Part shown: positions 15,954 through 25,578 of the stretch, piece by piece
How the letters are laid out: every line of letters begins with the position of its first letter
Position numbering within the stretch: position 1 is the first letter of the stretch
NCBI GenBank assembly: GCA_965197795.1
Contig: OZ240228.1
Coordinates: 1,860,001-1,924,000 of the forward strand
Origin: WHTK01 sp965197795
Lineage (GTDB): Bacteria; Chloroflexota; Dehalococcoidia; DSTF01; WHTK01
Length of the DNA: 64,000 nt
Direction: 5' to 3'
Notes under the pieces: model-generated
What the model saw: the letters and a program-made list of their open reading frames with translations, nothing else
The model's database searches: none
What the model was told of the DNA's origin: nothing
Made by a program: the position numbers and the translations under genes

Positions 15954-16330
15954 GCCAGCAGTCGTAGCGCCTCAGGCCAGTTCGCGACAAGTTCGGCCTC
16001 CGGCAGGTAGTGGAAGACGTGCTCCCGTCGCCCGACTACGATGACCCTGAGGCCCAAAGCGAGGGCCATTCCCAGCTCGACGTGCCGCCCGCCGTTCCCG
16101 CCTTCACCGTCTGCCTCCGTGAAGCACACCAGCGAATCCGCGGCAAGGACGTCTGCCTGATCGGCCTGTCCCAGATCGCGCCAGTCTTCGTCGCTATAGG
16201 CGGAACGCCGGCGCGGCTCCATCTCCAGCCAGCGTGATGTCACCTCGATGCCGAGCGCTTCCAACTCGGCTCGATAGCTTTTCAATTCTTCCTGGCGTGA
16301 ATAGCGGGCAGCGAAGTATACGCTTCTCAT
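15923..16330 (-). CDS. Nucleoside 2-deoxyribosyltransferase-like protein
   Basis: A 135-residue protein that starts MRSVYFAARYSRQEELKSYR and contains SRWLEME, an acidic ADQADVLAADSLVCFTEA block, and GGRHVELGMALALGLRVIVVG followed by HVFHYLP. This is the pattern of the nucleoside-deoxyribosyltransferase/DUF4406 fold, where the glutamate after GRH sits near the active site. Similar proteins occur in phages and in bacterial nucleotide metabolism; the substrate is unknown. It starts 21 bases after the yifB stop on the same strand and may be cotranscribed with it. Confidence 0.75.
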   Translation of the reverse strand: MRSVYFAARYSRQEELKSYRAELEALGIEVTSRWLEMEPRRRSAYSDEDWRDLGQADQADVLAADSLVCFTEADGEGGNGGRHVELGMALALGLRVIVVGRREHVFHYLPEAELVANWPEALRLLAQSFDAAIAL

Positions 16331-16351
16331 TAGGCGGGGACTCCTGCTTAC

Positions 16352-17879
16352 TCAGACAGCGCGTGAACGCTGGCGATACTGTACCGCTTCCGCGACGTGT
16401 GCGGTTGTGATCTCGCGACAATTTGAGATATCGGCGATCGTCCGGGCCACTTTGAGGATGCGATGAAACGCCCGCGCTGACAGCGACAGTTGCGTCGTCG
16501 CAAGCTTGAGGAAGGAACGGACGTCTTCGGTCAGATCGAACTGACAGAAATCGCGCACGTCCGCCGGTGACATCTCTGAATTGCACTGGGCGGCCCTTTG
16601 CCCAAAGCGAGCCCGCTGCAGCTCGCGCGCCGCATCGACCCGTCCACGCACTTTTTGGGATGACTCCGCGGGCTCAAGAGAGGCCAGCTTCTCGTAATCG
16701 ATCCGCGGTACCTCGACGAAGATATCGATGCGGTCCATCAGCGGGCCTGAGATGCGTCGCTGGTATCGCGTAACCGTCGATTCGGAGCAAGTGCAGGGCT
16801 TCACCGGGTCGCCATAGTTCCCGCAGGGGCAGGGGTTCATCGCCGCCACGAGCATGAAGTTGGCGGGAAAGGTCACCGAACCCTGAGCCCTGCTGATCGT
16901 GACCATGCGGTCCTCCAGCGGCTGACGCAGGACTTCCAGCGTCTGCTGACCGAACTCCGGCAACTCGTCGAGGAAGAGCACCCCGCGGTGAGACAGGCTG
17001 ATCTCGCCGGGCCGCGGCTGGCGTCCGCCGCCGACGAGGCCGGCCTGCGACACGGTGTGGTGTGGCGCGCGGAAGGGGCGTTGCGTAATCAGCGGGACGT
17101 CGCGTGCCAGGAGGCCTGCCACGCTATAGATCCGCGTGACCGTCAGTGCCTCATCTGGCGCCATCGAGGGCAGCACGGAAGGAATCGCCCGAGCCAGCAG
17201 CGTCTTGCCGGCGCCTGCCGGTCCCACCATCAGGAGGTTGTGGCCGCTGGCGGCAGCGACTTCCAGCGCACGCTTGACGTGCTCCTGACCTCGAACTTCG
17301 GCGAAGTCGGTCCCTTCGTACGGCACTGCCTCGGCTAACGGCTGGCCGCCGCGCGCGAAGGGTTCGATCGGGTTTGCGCCTGCGAGATGGCTTATGAGGT
17401 TCGAGAAGGTTTCGACCGGGTAGACCTCGATGCCTTCGACCAGCGCCGCCTCAGCGGCGTCACAGGCCGGCACGAAGACGGCGTTAACCCCGACTCACGC
17501 GCCAGGCTCACCATAGGCAGGACGCCCTGGGTCGATCTCAAGCGCCCGTCCAGCGAAAGCTCACCGATAACAGACTGCACGACGTATCCGCCACGACCTG
17601 CTCCGAGGCGATCACGATGCCGACGGCGATCGGCAGGTCGAAGCTGGGGCCCTCTTTGCGGATGTCCGCCGGGGCGAGGCTGACGGTGATGCGGCGATTC
17701 GGGAAAACGCAACCGGAGTTGCGTACAGCGGAGCGTACCCGTTCGCGCGCCTCTTGCACCGCCGTGTCCGGCAGACCTACGACGTTGACCGCCGGTAGGC
17801 CGGGCAGCAGATCGACTTCGACCTCGATCAACTGCCCTTCGAGCCCGACGACGGCGGCTGTGTAGACTTTAGCAAGCAT
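16352..17879 (-). pseudogene. yifB: YifB/ComM family Mg-chelatase-like AAA+ ATPase, two frameshifts
   Basis: The family start (MLAKVYTAAVVGLEGQLIEVE, shortened here), GLPDTAVQEARERVRSA, GELSLDGRLRSTQGVLPM, Walker A GPAGAGKTLLARA, Walker B LFLDELPEF and the cysteine cluster NPCPCGNYGDPVKPC are all present. They lie in three frame segments. One missing G at the CC run at 17588-17589 and another at the CCCC run at 17488-17491 restore a single protein of 509 residues, the normal length for the family. ComM proteins help branch migration during natural transformation. I favour consensus error over decay because all motifs are intact and both gaps are in G runs. Confidence 0.8.
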
Positions 17880-18046
17880 GTTCGGTTGCAGTATAAGCAC
17901 ACCCGTTCTGATGTCAATGCTCGAATTAGAAAGAAACCGTCTAATAAGAAGGCTTCCTCATATGGAATGTGCAACTAATGGAGCTTGGGCGGCCATTGAT
18001 GGGCTCACTAGCAGTACCGTAATCTGGTGAGAGGCAGCTTCAAAGG

Positions 18047-18693
18047 ATGAAAAGCAAGGCGCTCCCACTTTCTCTTCTAGGCCTGTTTGTCGCGGTGGTC
18101 GGAGCCATGACGTTTGGCGTTGTTGCCGGGAGTTCTAGGACCTCCTCCGTCGACATCGAATCCACGCAAATCGAACCCAGCGCGATCGTACCTTGCCCGT
18201 CAGTAACGCCAACGAGCGATGAGGATGTCGCTACTCTGATAAGCCTTTCTGCTGAGGCTTCGATGGCTGCCGAGCGAGATCGACCTGACGTGGTGTTCGT
18301 CAAGTGAATATAAGTGGCGACCTTCAACGCTGGAACTTCCTGTTCACGGATAACCCAACTGGCCGCTATATGACGTACGTATTCACACCACCGCTCAGCG
18401 ACTCAACGAAGACAAAGTTTGAAGTCACGACGTTAGACGGTTCCATCAATTATGACGACATCGCATTTGACATTCACGACCTGCAGTTGGGGCCTTCCAC
18501 CGCTCTTTCCGCCTTCGACCAGAGATTTCCTGCGGCGGTGGCGAATACGCTCAGTCTTGTAAGGGAGGGCTGTAATCTCTTCTGGTACGTGAGCGGTGCT
18601 CTGGGTGGTGGCATCGTTACCGGACGACTTAGTAATACCACAGGGGCTTTCGAACTACCTTGGGGAGCTGAGCCTGAGGAGCCTCCACGCTAG
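18047..18693 (+). pseudogene. Secreted or membrane-anchored protein of unknown function, one probable frameshift
   Basis: The first 86 codons encode a signal anchor (LPLSLLGLFVAVVGAMTFGV) and a linker. The second segment, from 18304, encodes an extracellular-type domain (GDLQRWNFLFTDNPTG, YVFTPPLSDSTKTKFEV, then GCNLFWYVSGALGGG). They overlap by four bases, so two coupled genes are possible. One added G at 18304 gives a single 215-residue protein reading VVFVKVNISGDLQRW, which I prefer because the second segment has no signal of its own. GC is lower than in its neighbours. No family is recognised. Confidence 0.55.
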
Positions 18694-18793
18694 ACGGGGA
18701 CCGTCGTTAGGCAAGCAGGTGTACGAAAAGCGACAACCCATCGTCGCGCGTATACAGCCTCACGTAGTTGAAGCCGGTCATAGGACGCCCCCT

Positions 18794-19989
18794 CTAACTC
18801 CACAGCCTCTTCGACGCGATGGCAGCGCCGTCCGACATCGAACGGAACTTGGCCCAGGCGATTTTGGGGTCCGCCACACGGCCTCCGAGGCCACAGTCCG
18901 TACCGGCCAGGACGTTCTCGCGCCCCACCGGTTGGCGTAGCGGACGAGACGCTGCGCCACGAGCTCGGGATGCTCGACGAAGTGGCTGGAGTGACCGACG
19001 ACGCCGGGCACCAGCGTCTTGCCTTGCGGCAGCTTGAAGTCCGCGAATACGGCCCACTCCCACTCGTGCACGGCGTTGGAGGCCTCGATCGAATAGCTCC
19101 CGGCGTGGACGCTGAAGATGATAGCGACGATGTCTTTCAGCGGGATGTCGTGCGTGTGCGGGCCGTGGCCGCTGCCCCAGCAGACGTGCAGCCGAATTTG
19201 ATCTTCTGGCAAGTCGCGCACCGCGTGGTTCAGCGCATCGACGCGCATCTGGGCGTATTTGCGGTAGTCGGCCACGCTCATGTCGGGGAAAATCTGCCAG
19301 CCGTCCGGCAAGTCCGGGTCGTCGATCTGCAGGATCAAGCCCGCGTCGATGATCGCCTTGTACTCCTCGCGCATCGCTTCGGCGATGGCGAAGACTAACT
19401 CTTCGTCGCTCCTATAGTGGTCGTTGCGTAGCCAGTGCTCGATCGTGCCGGGTGAGTTGGTCGGCAGGAATCCCTCGACGGCCGGGTGCTTTGCCAGGGC
19501 AGCTCTGAAGTTACGGATGTCCTCCTGTATGTAGTCCTGTCCCACGTATTTCAGCGGCTCGACGCAGACCGACTCCGTCGTTGCCCCCGCGATAACGCCA
19601 CCGGGCAGCAGTGCGCCCGGCGTACGCGGCCGTCCGAAGAAGTCGTGCTTGTCGAAGTACTCCGGGAAGTCCTGTATGTCCCGGGCCGAGATGTTCATCT
19701 CGAACGACCTGCGGCCGGGCTGGACCTCGCGAGTCACGAAGCCGCCGAGGCGCTCGCGTACGTAGTTCGTGAAGTTCGTTTTGCCGAGCTCGCCGTCGTT
19801 GACGCTGTCGATCCCGCAGGACACCTACATGTCGACGACTTCCTGCACCGAGTCAGCGAGCAGCTTTTCCAGCGCGGCCTTGTCGTAGGCCCGGCCGCCG
19901 GCGCGGGCCATGATCATCGGCGTGAGGGCATCGGGCCGAGGCAGTGCACCCGCATGGGTGCAGATGATCCGCTCAGAGCTATCCTTCAA
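18794..19989 (-). pseudogene. Cobalamin-independent methionine-synthase-like (MetE C-terminal type) protein with an in-frame stop and a frameshift
   Basis: The reading frame from TTG 19989 (after GGGAGG) gives THAGALPRPDAL, ARAGGRAYDKAALEKLL and VQEVVDM, then a TAG at 19825-19827. It continues in the same frame with CGIDSVNDGELGKTNFTNYV, LQIDDPDLPDGW, HVCWGSGHGPH and SIEASNAVHEWEW. Near 18928 the frame shifts by one missing G to reach VGRENVLAGTDCGLGGRVAD and the stop at 18794. The whole matches standalone MetE C-terminal-type proteins, whose Zn ligands His/Cys/Glu/Cys fit HVCWG, SIEASN and GTDCGLGG. The shift could be an assembly error, but the TAG, where a sense codon is usual in the family, is a base substitution. 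Confidence 0.75.
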
Positions 19990-20224
19990 TTCGATCCCTC
20001 CCGCCAGCGCTGGCTGACCCAGATATTTAGTCCTCTGTCGAGCCAGTTTAGAGCCGTCCTTCGCTCACGGGCAGGTCAGAAACCTAGCTCGGTCTGCGAA
20101 ACCAAGTTCGGATAGCAGCCCCAGAAGCAGCCGTACGTCGCTCACCTTAGTCTAGGCGGACAAGATGGACGCCTAACTGCTAAGTTCTGCGCAGTGGGTA
20201 TGTCCGACGACCAGGAGGTGACGT

Positions 20225-20962
20225 ATGGCCGAGATCGATGACCTTAAGGAAGAAGTGGCGAAGGCTTGCCGGATCATCGGACGCCTCCACCTGACGAGGG
20301 AGCCAAACGGTCATGTCAGCGTACGTATTCCGGGATCGGAGCTCGTGCTGATCAAAGGGCGGGGGCCTCTCGAGGCGCCGCTGAGTTACACGACGGTGGA
20401 CGATCTGGCCGTGATTGATATGGCTGGCAACCTGGTCGAGGGCCGTGACGGCCTGGCGGCGCCTGCCGAGGTGTTCATTCATACCGAGGTGCTTCGCCCG
20501 CGACCCGAGCTTAACAGCGTGATCCACATCCATCCCGCCAACGTCGTGGCCTACACGATCGCCGGCAAGCCGATCCTGCCGATCGTCGGCGCCTACAACC
20601 CGAGCGCGTTACGCATGGTGGACAACGGAATTCCGACTTATCCCAGAAGCGTCTTGATCAACAGCCCGGAGCGTGGCCGAGACCTGGCTGACGCTATGGC
20701 GACGGCTCGTGTCTGCCTGATGAGGGCGCATGGCATCACCAGCTCGGGTGCCTCGGTCGAGGAGGCGACGCTGAACGCGATCCACCTCAATGACCTGGCC
20801 GAGCTGCACTTCAAGGCTGACCTACTGGGTGGTGCGGTGCCGATCGCAGAAGAAGACCTGCGGGACCTTCTGGACCGCTTGCCTGCCGACGTTCGGCAGC
20901 CTGGGGAGGGGCGCCGGCCACCGAGCTCGGAATGGCGCTACTACTCCGAAGCATACGGCTAG
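20225..20962 (+). CDS. Class II aldolase/adducin family protein
   Basis: A 245-residue protein of the class II aldolase/adducin family (fuculose-phosphate aldolase type), which uses zinc for retro-aldol or decarboxylation chemistry. Metal-binding histidines are visible in SVIHIHPANVV at about residues 98-108 and in LMRAHGITSSG at about 165-175. An acidic catalytic residue fits PAEVFIHTEV. The ATG follows AGGAGG at ideal spacing. It follows the MetE-like gene on the opposite strand, with 235 bases between them in which I see only promoter-like spacer. The substrate is not known. Confidence 0.88.
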   Translation: MAEIDDLKEEVAKACRIIGRLHLTREPNGHVSVRIPGSELVLIKGRGPLEAPLSYTTVDDLAVIDMAGNLVEGRDGLAAPAEVFIHTEVLRPRPELNSVIHIHPANVVAYTIAGKPILPIVGAYNPSALRMVDNGIPTYPRSVLINSPERGRDLADAMATARVCLMRAHGITSSGASVEEATLNAIHLNDLAELHFKADLLGGAVPIAEEDLRDLLDRLPADVRQPGEGRRPPSSEWRYYSEAYG

Positions 20963-21057
20963 CCGAGCTTGTTACGAGTGGCCGGGAAGCCGGGTCGTCT
21001 GCGCCGTCAGCGGCCGTCGATGCCCAAGCCCTGCCTAGTCGCAGTCCGGCTCCCTTT

Positions 21058-22371
21058 TCAGACTGTAGACCTGGCCATGGCTCGACCAAGGCGCCGGATC
21101 CCTTCGGGTATCTCTGCTTCCGCGTTCTGGCTAAATGCCAGCCTTACGAAGGGCGAGTTGCTACGCGCTGCCCGGTGGATCTCGGCGACGCTCATGCCAG
21201 CCATGCTGCGCATCGGCGTCTCGGCGAGCACGAGGTCGGGGAGGAAGCGCTGCCCCGCCATGTAGAAGATACCCTCTTCCTCCGCGGCCGCATGCAGCCG
21301 AATCGGATCGACGTTGTCGCTGAGCTCGAGCCAGACGAAGAAGCCACCCAGCGGGTCTCGCCAGCTCGCGAAGTTCGTGCAGCGTTCTCGCAGCTCGTTG
21401 AGCATGAGGTCGCGCTTGTTCTTGTAAATCTGCTTGATCTCTTCGATATGCCGCTCCAACTCACCGGCTTTCGCGTACTCAGCGATGGTACGGTGAACAA
21501 AGGGGGAGCCGCCCATGTCGAAGCGGGCAGCGAGCAGCGTCTGGATAACGGCCGGCGCAGCCTGACACCAACCGACCCGTAAGCCGGGCGCGACGATCTT
21601 ACTGAAGCTCCCGGCCTTGATTACACCACGTCCACCGGATATGGAGGAGAGCGACGGCGGCGCTTTCCCGTCGTATCCAAGCTCGCCGTAAGCATCATCC
21701 TCGACCACTAGGACGTCGTATTGCTCGGTCAGCTCGAGCAGCCTGTAGCGCCGCTCGAGTGTGAGGCAGGAACCCGTCGGGTTGTGGTAGTTGGGGATCG
21801 TGTAGAGGAGCTTCGCGTGCTCGCCCCGTCGCTCCAGGTCGGCCAGCTTGTCCGCGAGCGAATCTACATTCAGGCCGTCATCATCGACCTCCACCGACTC
21901 GATCCGCGTGCCGAGAGAGCGAATGACTCGAATAGAGCCAGGGAAGGTCGGGGACTCCATGAGGACGAGGTCGCCCTCATCGAGAAACGTCTCGCAGATG
22001 TTGTTCAGGGCGCCGCCGCTGCCGTTGGTGAGTGCGAAGTTGTCGGGCGTAAGCTCCAGGTTGTCGAGGACGGACCAGTGGGCAGCCAGCCATTCGCGAA
22101 GGGCCTTGAAGCCCTGATCTCCGCCGTAAGCCAGCGCAGCGTCGCCTTGCTCGCGCAGCACTCGAGCGGCGGCGGCCCTGAGACCTTCCACCGGGAAACA
22201 CTCGGGGGCGGGAACACCACCCATGAATCCGATAGGTATCACTTCACCCCGCGCTGGCTGCGGGGAGTCGAAACCAGAGCCTGGTCCCGTATAAGCGCCA
22301 CCGACGCGCCGCGTTCTTTTGGAGATGCCCTCACCGAGGAGCTCCTCTTCCCAGCTGGCTGTGCGCGGCAT
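21058..22371 (-). CDS. PLP-dependent aminotransferase, class I/II (MocR/ARO8-like)
   Basis: A 437-residue fold-type-I aminotransferase. It has the PLP lysine in GSFSKIVAPGLRVGWCQ, the YTIPNYHNPTGSCLTLERR segment and the VEDDAYGELGYDG aspartate motif that binds the pyridine nitrogen. No GntR-type DNA-binding domain is fused, so it is an enzyme and not a MocR regulator. Such proteins often act on aromatic amino acids, 2-aminoadipate or valine. It is convergent with the class II aldolase gene about 95 bases away. The 300 bases upstream hold no gene. Confidence 0.9.
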   Translation of the reverse strand: MPRTASWEEELLGEGISKRTRRVGGAYTGPGSGFDSPQPARGEVIPIGFMGGVPAPECFPVEGLRAAAARVLREQGDAALAYGGDQGFKALREWLAAHWSVLDNLELTPDNFALTNGSGGALNNICETFLDEGDLVLMESPTFPGSIRVIRSLGTRIESVEVDDDGLNVDSLADKLADLERRGEHAKLLYTIPNYHNPTGSCLTLERRYRLLELTEQYDVLVVEDDAYGELGYDGKAPPSLSSISGGRGVIKAGSFSKIVAPGLRVGWCQAAPAVIQTLLAARFDMGGSPFVHRTIAEYAKAGELERHIEEIKQIYKNKRDLMLNELRERCTNFASWRDPLGGFFVWLELSDNVDPIRLHAAAEEEGIFYMAGQRFLPDLVLAETPMRSMAGMSVAEIHRAARSNSPFVRLAFSQNAEAEIPEGIRRLGRAMARSTV

Positions 22372-22669
22372 CGTTCTGCCTCCTAAAAAGTAGCGTTCAG
22401 TTTAGCGATGAGCACGAATTCGAGTTCGCGACCGGTCAGAGCTCATCGTCTACAGATGCCAGCGCACCTATGTGCCGCGATCTTGTTGCTGAGGCAAGCA
22501 GGCTGTCAAACCAGAGATTGGCGAGAGACGGGCTCCATCACCGGAATTCCACGCATTCAGCGCTCTTCTACGCTCTAATGAGCGAGTGGAGCATCGCAAG
22601 ATGACACGCACGCTTCGGTCCGCAATCATCGAGTGGGCGGCGGACGTCGAAGTCGTATGTCTTTGGATA

Positions 22670-23986
22670 TCAGCCATGTCCGGCACTGGCAGCCTCGGCG
22701 TCTTCGTGGGCCGCATCGGTTTGCACGCCAAGGCGGCGCAGGGAGGCCAAGTTGAGGCTTAAAAGCAGGCCGCAGCCCAAGAGCGCGAAGCCGCCGATCA
22801 CGCCGGCAAGCGGTGCCGAGGCCAGGCTGGCGACCACCCCCATTTGAAGCTGACCGAGAGGCTGAACCGTGGTGTGGGTCATGCTCCAGATACCCATGAC
22901 TCGACCACGAAACTCGGGCGGCACCAGTTGATGCATCGTGCTCTGGGCTGAAACGTTGAAGATCGCCTGGGCGCCACCCACGGTTAGCAGCAACACCAGA
23001 GCCAGCTCGAACACCGGAGAAGCGCTGGCCAGAACGAGCAACGCACCGCCGAAGATGAAGCCGGTCAGGATGACCAACCCTCGCCGGCTGACGGCGGCGA
23101 GATTCGTGGCGATGAACGTACCCAGCAGGCTGCCGCCACCCACGGCTGAGTACATCAGGCCCAGCTCCACCTCTCCGCCACCGAATACATCCTTGGCGAA
23201 AATAGGAAACAGCGCCTGGAAGGACCAGCCGAAGAACTGGTTCCAGTAGGTCATGCCGATCAGGGTCGCGAATATAGGCGTCGTCGCCACCACCCTGACT
23301 CCCGAGACGAGGTCCCTGTAGATCGACTCTTCGGAACTCGTGCGTTGAACCGGCGGCAGCTGGATCCAGCTCAGGAATCTGAGGTTCAGCAGATGACCAA
23401 ATGCTGTCAGGTAGAAGAGCGCGGCGGCGCCGGCGAGGGGCAATCCAGCAGTCTGACTGACCACCGCCATCAAGAGTCCGCCCAGCACAGGGCCGAGGAA
23501 CCGAGATCCAGGATGGACCGTTGCATTCAGGGAGACCGCATCCATCAAAGCGTCACGCGGGACCAGGCGAGGAAAGATCGCCTGACGTGCGGGATTCTCG
23601 AAGGACTGGAGGCCGCTCGCGGCAGAAATCAGCAAGAAGACCTGCCACACTTCGATGACCTCGGTGAGGGTCAACGAAGCCAGCAGGACCAGTACCGCCA
23701 TCTGACAGAGCTGGACGCTCACTAGCAGGCGCTTTTGGTCCCACTTGTCGGCCAAGGCGCCGCCGATCAGACTAAAGAGCGTCGCCGGGATCGCCCTCGC
23801 CAGGCCGCCAACACCGAGCAGAATCGCTGAACCCGTGAGCTCATAGATCAGCCAGCCCTGGGCTACCCATTGCATTTGCTGACCAGAAACAGCCAGCACG
23901 TTGCCCACCCAGAACAGTTTGTAGTCGCGATAGCGCAAAGCGACTGTCCCAGGGACTCGTAACCTCGGGGTGTGTGGGCGCTTCAC
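22670..23986 (-). CDS. MFS transporter, EntS/MFS_3-like exporter
   Basis: A 438-residue protein with 11-12 hydrophobic helices. The start YRDYKLFWVGNVLAVSGQQM with WVAQGWLIYELTGSA is typical of the MFS_3/EntS-like exporter group, as are GALADKWDQKRLLVSVQL after helix 2 and FENPARQAIFPRLVPRDAL in the loop after helix 4. Two further members of the same group lie at 42.3-45 kb. The substrate is unknown; the group includes siderophore and drug exporters. It stands alone, and the start context is ordinary. Confidence 0.88.
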   Translation of the reverse strand: MKRPHTPRLRVPGTVALRYRDYKLFWVGNVLAVSGQQMQWVAQGWLIYELTGSAILLGVGGLARAIPATLFSLIGGALADKWDQKRLLVSVQLCQMAVLVLLASLTLTEVIEVWQVFLLISAASGLQSFENPARQAIFPRLVPRDALMDAVSLNATVHPGSRFLGPVLGGLLMAVVSQTAGLPLAGAAALFYLTAFGHLLNLRFLSWIQLPPVQRTSSEESIYRDLVSGVRVVATTPIFATLIGMTYWNQFFGWSFQALFPIFAKDVFGGGEVELGLMYSAVGGGSLLGTFIATNLAAVSRRGLVILTGFIFGGALLVLASASPVFELALVLLLTVGGAQAIFNVSAQSTMHQLVPPEFRGRVMGIWSMTHTTVQPLGQLQMGVVASLASAPLAGVIGGFALLGCGLLLSLNLASLRRLGVQTDAAHEDAEAASAGHG

Positions 23987-24149
23987 CTAGGTCATCACGC
24001 TCATTTACGTCTGTCGCGGAACTCGCCCGATAGGCTCGGACCTGCTGCTATTGCCCCTTGATTCGTCGGCACAGGCCGGTCTCTGCCAGCACTCGATTCG
24101 CCGGGGATGTCTGATCTTAACCGAAGCGGGTGTCGAGTCGACCAGGCAA

Positions 24150-24182
24150 AGCAAGAGCGACCCCGGCGGGGTCGCTCTTGCT
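24150..24182 (-). terminator. Intrinsic terminator after the VOC dioxygenase-like gene
   Basis: A perfect 15-bp stem (AGCAAGAGCGACCCC with its complement) around a GCC loop, followed on the minus strand by TTTG. It lies 18 bases beyond the stop of the minus-strand gene at 24200. Confidence 0.85.
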
Positions 24183-24199
24183 GTCAGCTCTCCTTGTCC

Positions 24200-25417
24200 C
24201 TAACCCCAGGGGCCGAGATAGGGCTCGCCCTGGAAGCTATCGGGTAGCGCTTGCAGCGTTTTGGGCCACTTCGCCTCGACGCGCCGGCGCTGATTCTCCG
24301 GCTTGACCTCGCCGTCCCAACCGACCTGCTCCATGTAGTGATAGATCTGGATGCAGTGCCCGTCCGGGTCAAAAGCGTGGGCCACGTGGTCCATGCCGGG
24401 GCGAGTCGCGGCCGGCGGGTTGCGATCGACCTTGACGCCGTTCTGCTCCAGGAAATCGCAGGCGTCCTTGAGCTGTCGGTAGTTGGCCACCTGCACCCCG
24501 AACGACATCGACGTCGTCTTCAGGCTCATGCCGAGCTTCTCACGCAGCGAGATCGGGTACAGCGCCAGAGAGTGATGCTCTGTGTTGCTGCGCATGAAGA
24601 CGATGCGCTGTCCGTCGATCTGCGTCTCTTCGCTCGTGGTGAACCCGAGGATGTCGCGGTAGTAGGCCTCGGTAGCCGCGAGGTCCTCGACGAAGATGCT
24701 GACCGGCCCGATGCGCGTAATCTTGAACGGGCGCGCCAGCAGCACGCCCTGCACGTCGTATTTCGCTTCGTTCTCATCGACGTGGCGATAGCCGTGCAGG
24801 TCGTCTCCGGCCGCCATCGCGTCCTGAACCTCGCGGAATTCGTTGATCTGAGGCAGCTCGGGCGCCTCACGGAAGCCGCGGTGGTACATGCTGCGCGGTT
24901 TGCTGTAGCCGTCCCAGCCGACCTGCTCAATGCCGTAGTACAGCTCATTGATGTGCCCGTCCGGGTCATAGACGTAGGAGTGCCAGTTGGAGCCGGGCAT
25001 GTCGCGACCGACGCGATGCAACCTGGCGCCGCGCTCGGTGAAGAACCTGGCCGCGTCGCCGACCTCCACGAGGCTGCCGACCTGCCAGGTGATCTGGTTG
25101 ATCGTGACCTTCGACTCCTCGCCGCGCATCGCGTCCATGACCTGCTTGTTGAACAGGACGAAGGTGTGGTGATCTGTGTTATGTCGTGTAAAGACGCCCG
25201 GTGTCAGGTCGGTCAGACCCGCCTTCTGCTCGTCGCTGAGCCGCGACGCCATGTCCGCCACGTCCGACACCTTGAAGCCCAGCAGGTCGACGTAGAAGTG
25301 CTTGCAGTCCCCCATGTTGACGACGTTGAAGCCGAAGTGACCCAGCCGCCGGATCTTGAAGGGTCGGTCGAGCATCACCCCGCCGACGTCATACTTGGTC
25401 TGTGTCGCCGTAGTCAT
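24200..25417 (-). CDS. Two-domain VOC family protein, extradiol-dioxygenase-like
   Basis: A 405-residue protein made of two vicinal-oxygen-chelate halves. In the first, LGHFGFNVVNM, HHTFVLFN and GHINELYYG supply the His-His-Glu set expected for iron in type I extradiol dioxygenases. In the second, the first ligand position is not His (IGPVSIFVED), but HHSLALYP and HCIQIYHY remain. So one half may be catalytic. The family opens catechol-type rings in aromatic breakdown; the exact substrate is unknown. ATG 25417 is chosen for the AAGGGG upstream and the MTTATQTKYDVGGVML start. A strong terminator follows the gene. Confidence 0.85.
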   Translation of the reverse strand: MTTATQTKYDVGGVMLDRPFKIRRLGHFGFNVVNMGDCKHFYVDLLGFKVSDVADMASRLSDEQKAGLTDLTPGVFTRHNTDHHTFVLFNKQVMDAMRGEESKVTINQITWQVGSLVEVGDAARFFTERGARLHRVGRDMPGSNWHSYVYDPDGHINELYYGIEQVGWDGYSKPRSMYHRGFREAPELPQINEFREVQDAMAAGDDLHGYRHVDENEAKYDVQGVLLARPFKITRIGPVSIFVEDLAATEAYYRDILGFTTSEETQIDGQRIVFMRSNTEHHSLALYPISLREKLGMSLKTTSMSFGVQVANYRQLKDACDFLEQNGVKVDRNPPAATRPGMDHVAHAFDPDGHCIQIYHYMEQVGWDGEVKPENQRRRVEAKWPKTLQALPDSFQGEPYLGPWG

Positions 25418-25578
25418 GCCAATCCCCTTCGATTTTGAAGATGGAGAGCATCTCCATACCTCCACTAAAGGGCCACCGGAAACGTGTCTCACCCGATGGA
25501 GCCGGTGTTCCCCGACTTGGGATGCATTGTACCGCCATAGCCCAGAGCGGGATCAGCGGTCCGACGCCTCGATACGCT

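Noticed and set aside
18304..18693. A separate, second gene starting at GTG 18304
   Set aside because: Possible, but it would lack a signal peptide for an extracellular-type domain. One missing G joins it to the signal-bearing frame upstream.
19825..19827. In-frame TAG as pyrrolysine or other recoded codon in the methyltransferase-like gene
   Set aside because: The gene is MetE-like, not an MttB-type methylamine methyltransferase. TAG serves as an ordinary stop in many genes of the window, and no Pyl machinery is visible.
24251..25438. Long plus-strand open frame opposite the VOC dioxygenase-like gene
   Set aside because: It is the antisense shadow of a gene with clear family motifs. Its protein is rich in Arg/Val/Leu/Asp without domains, as expected from high-GC mirror frames.
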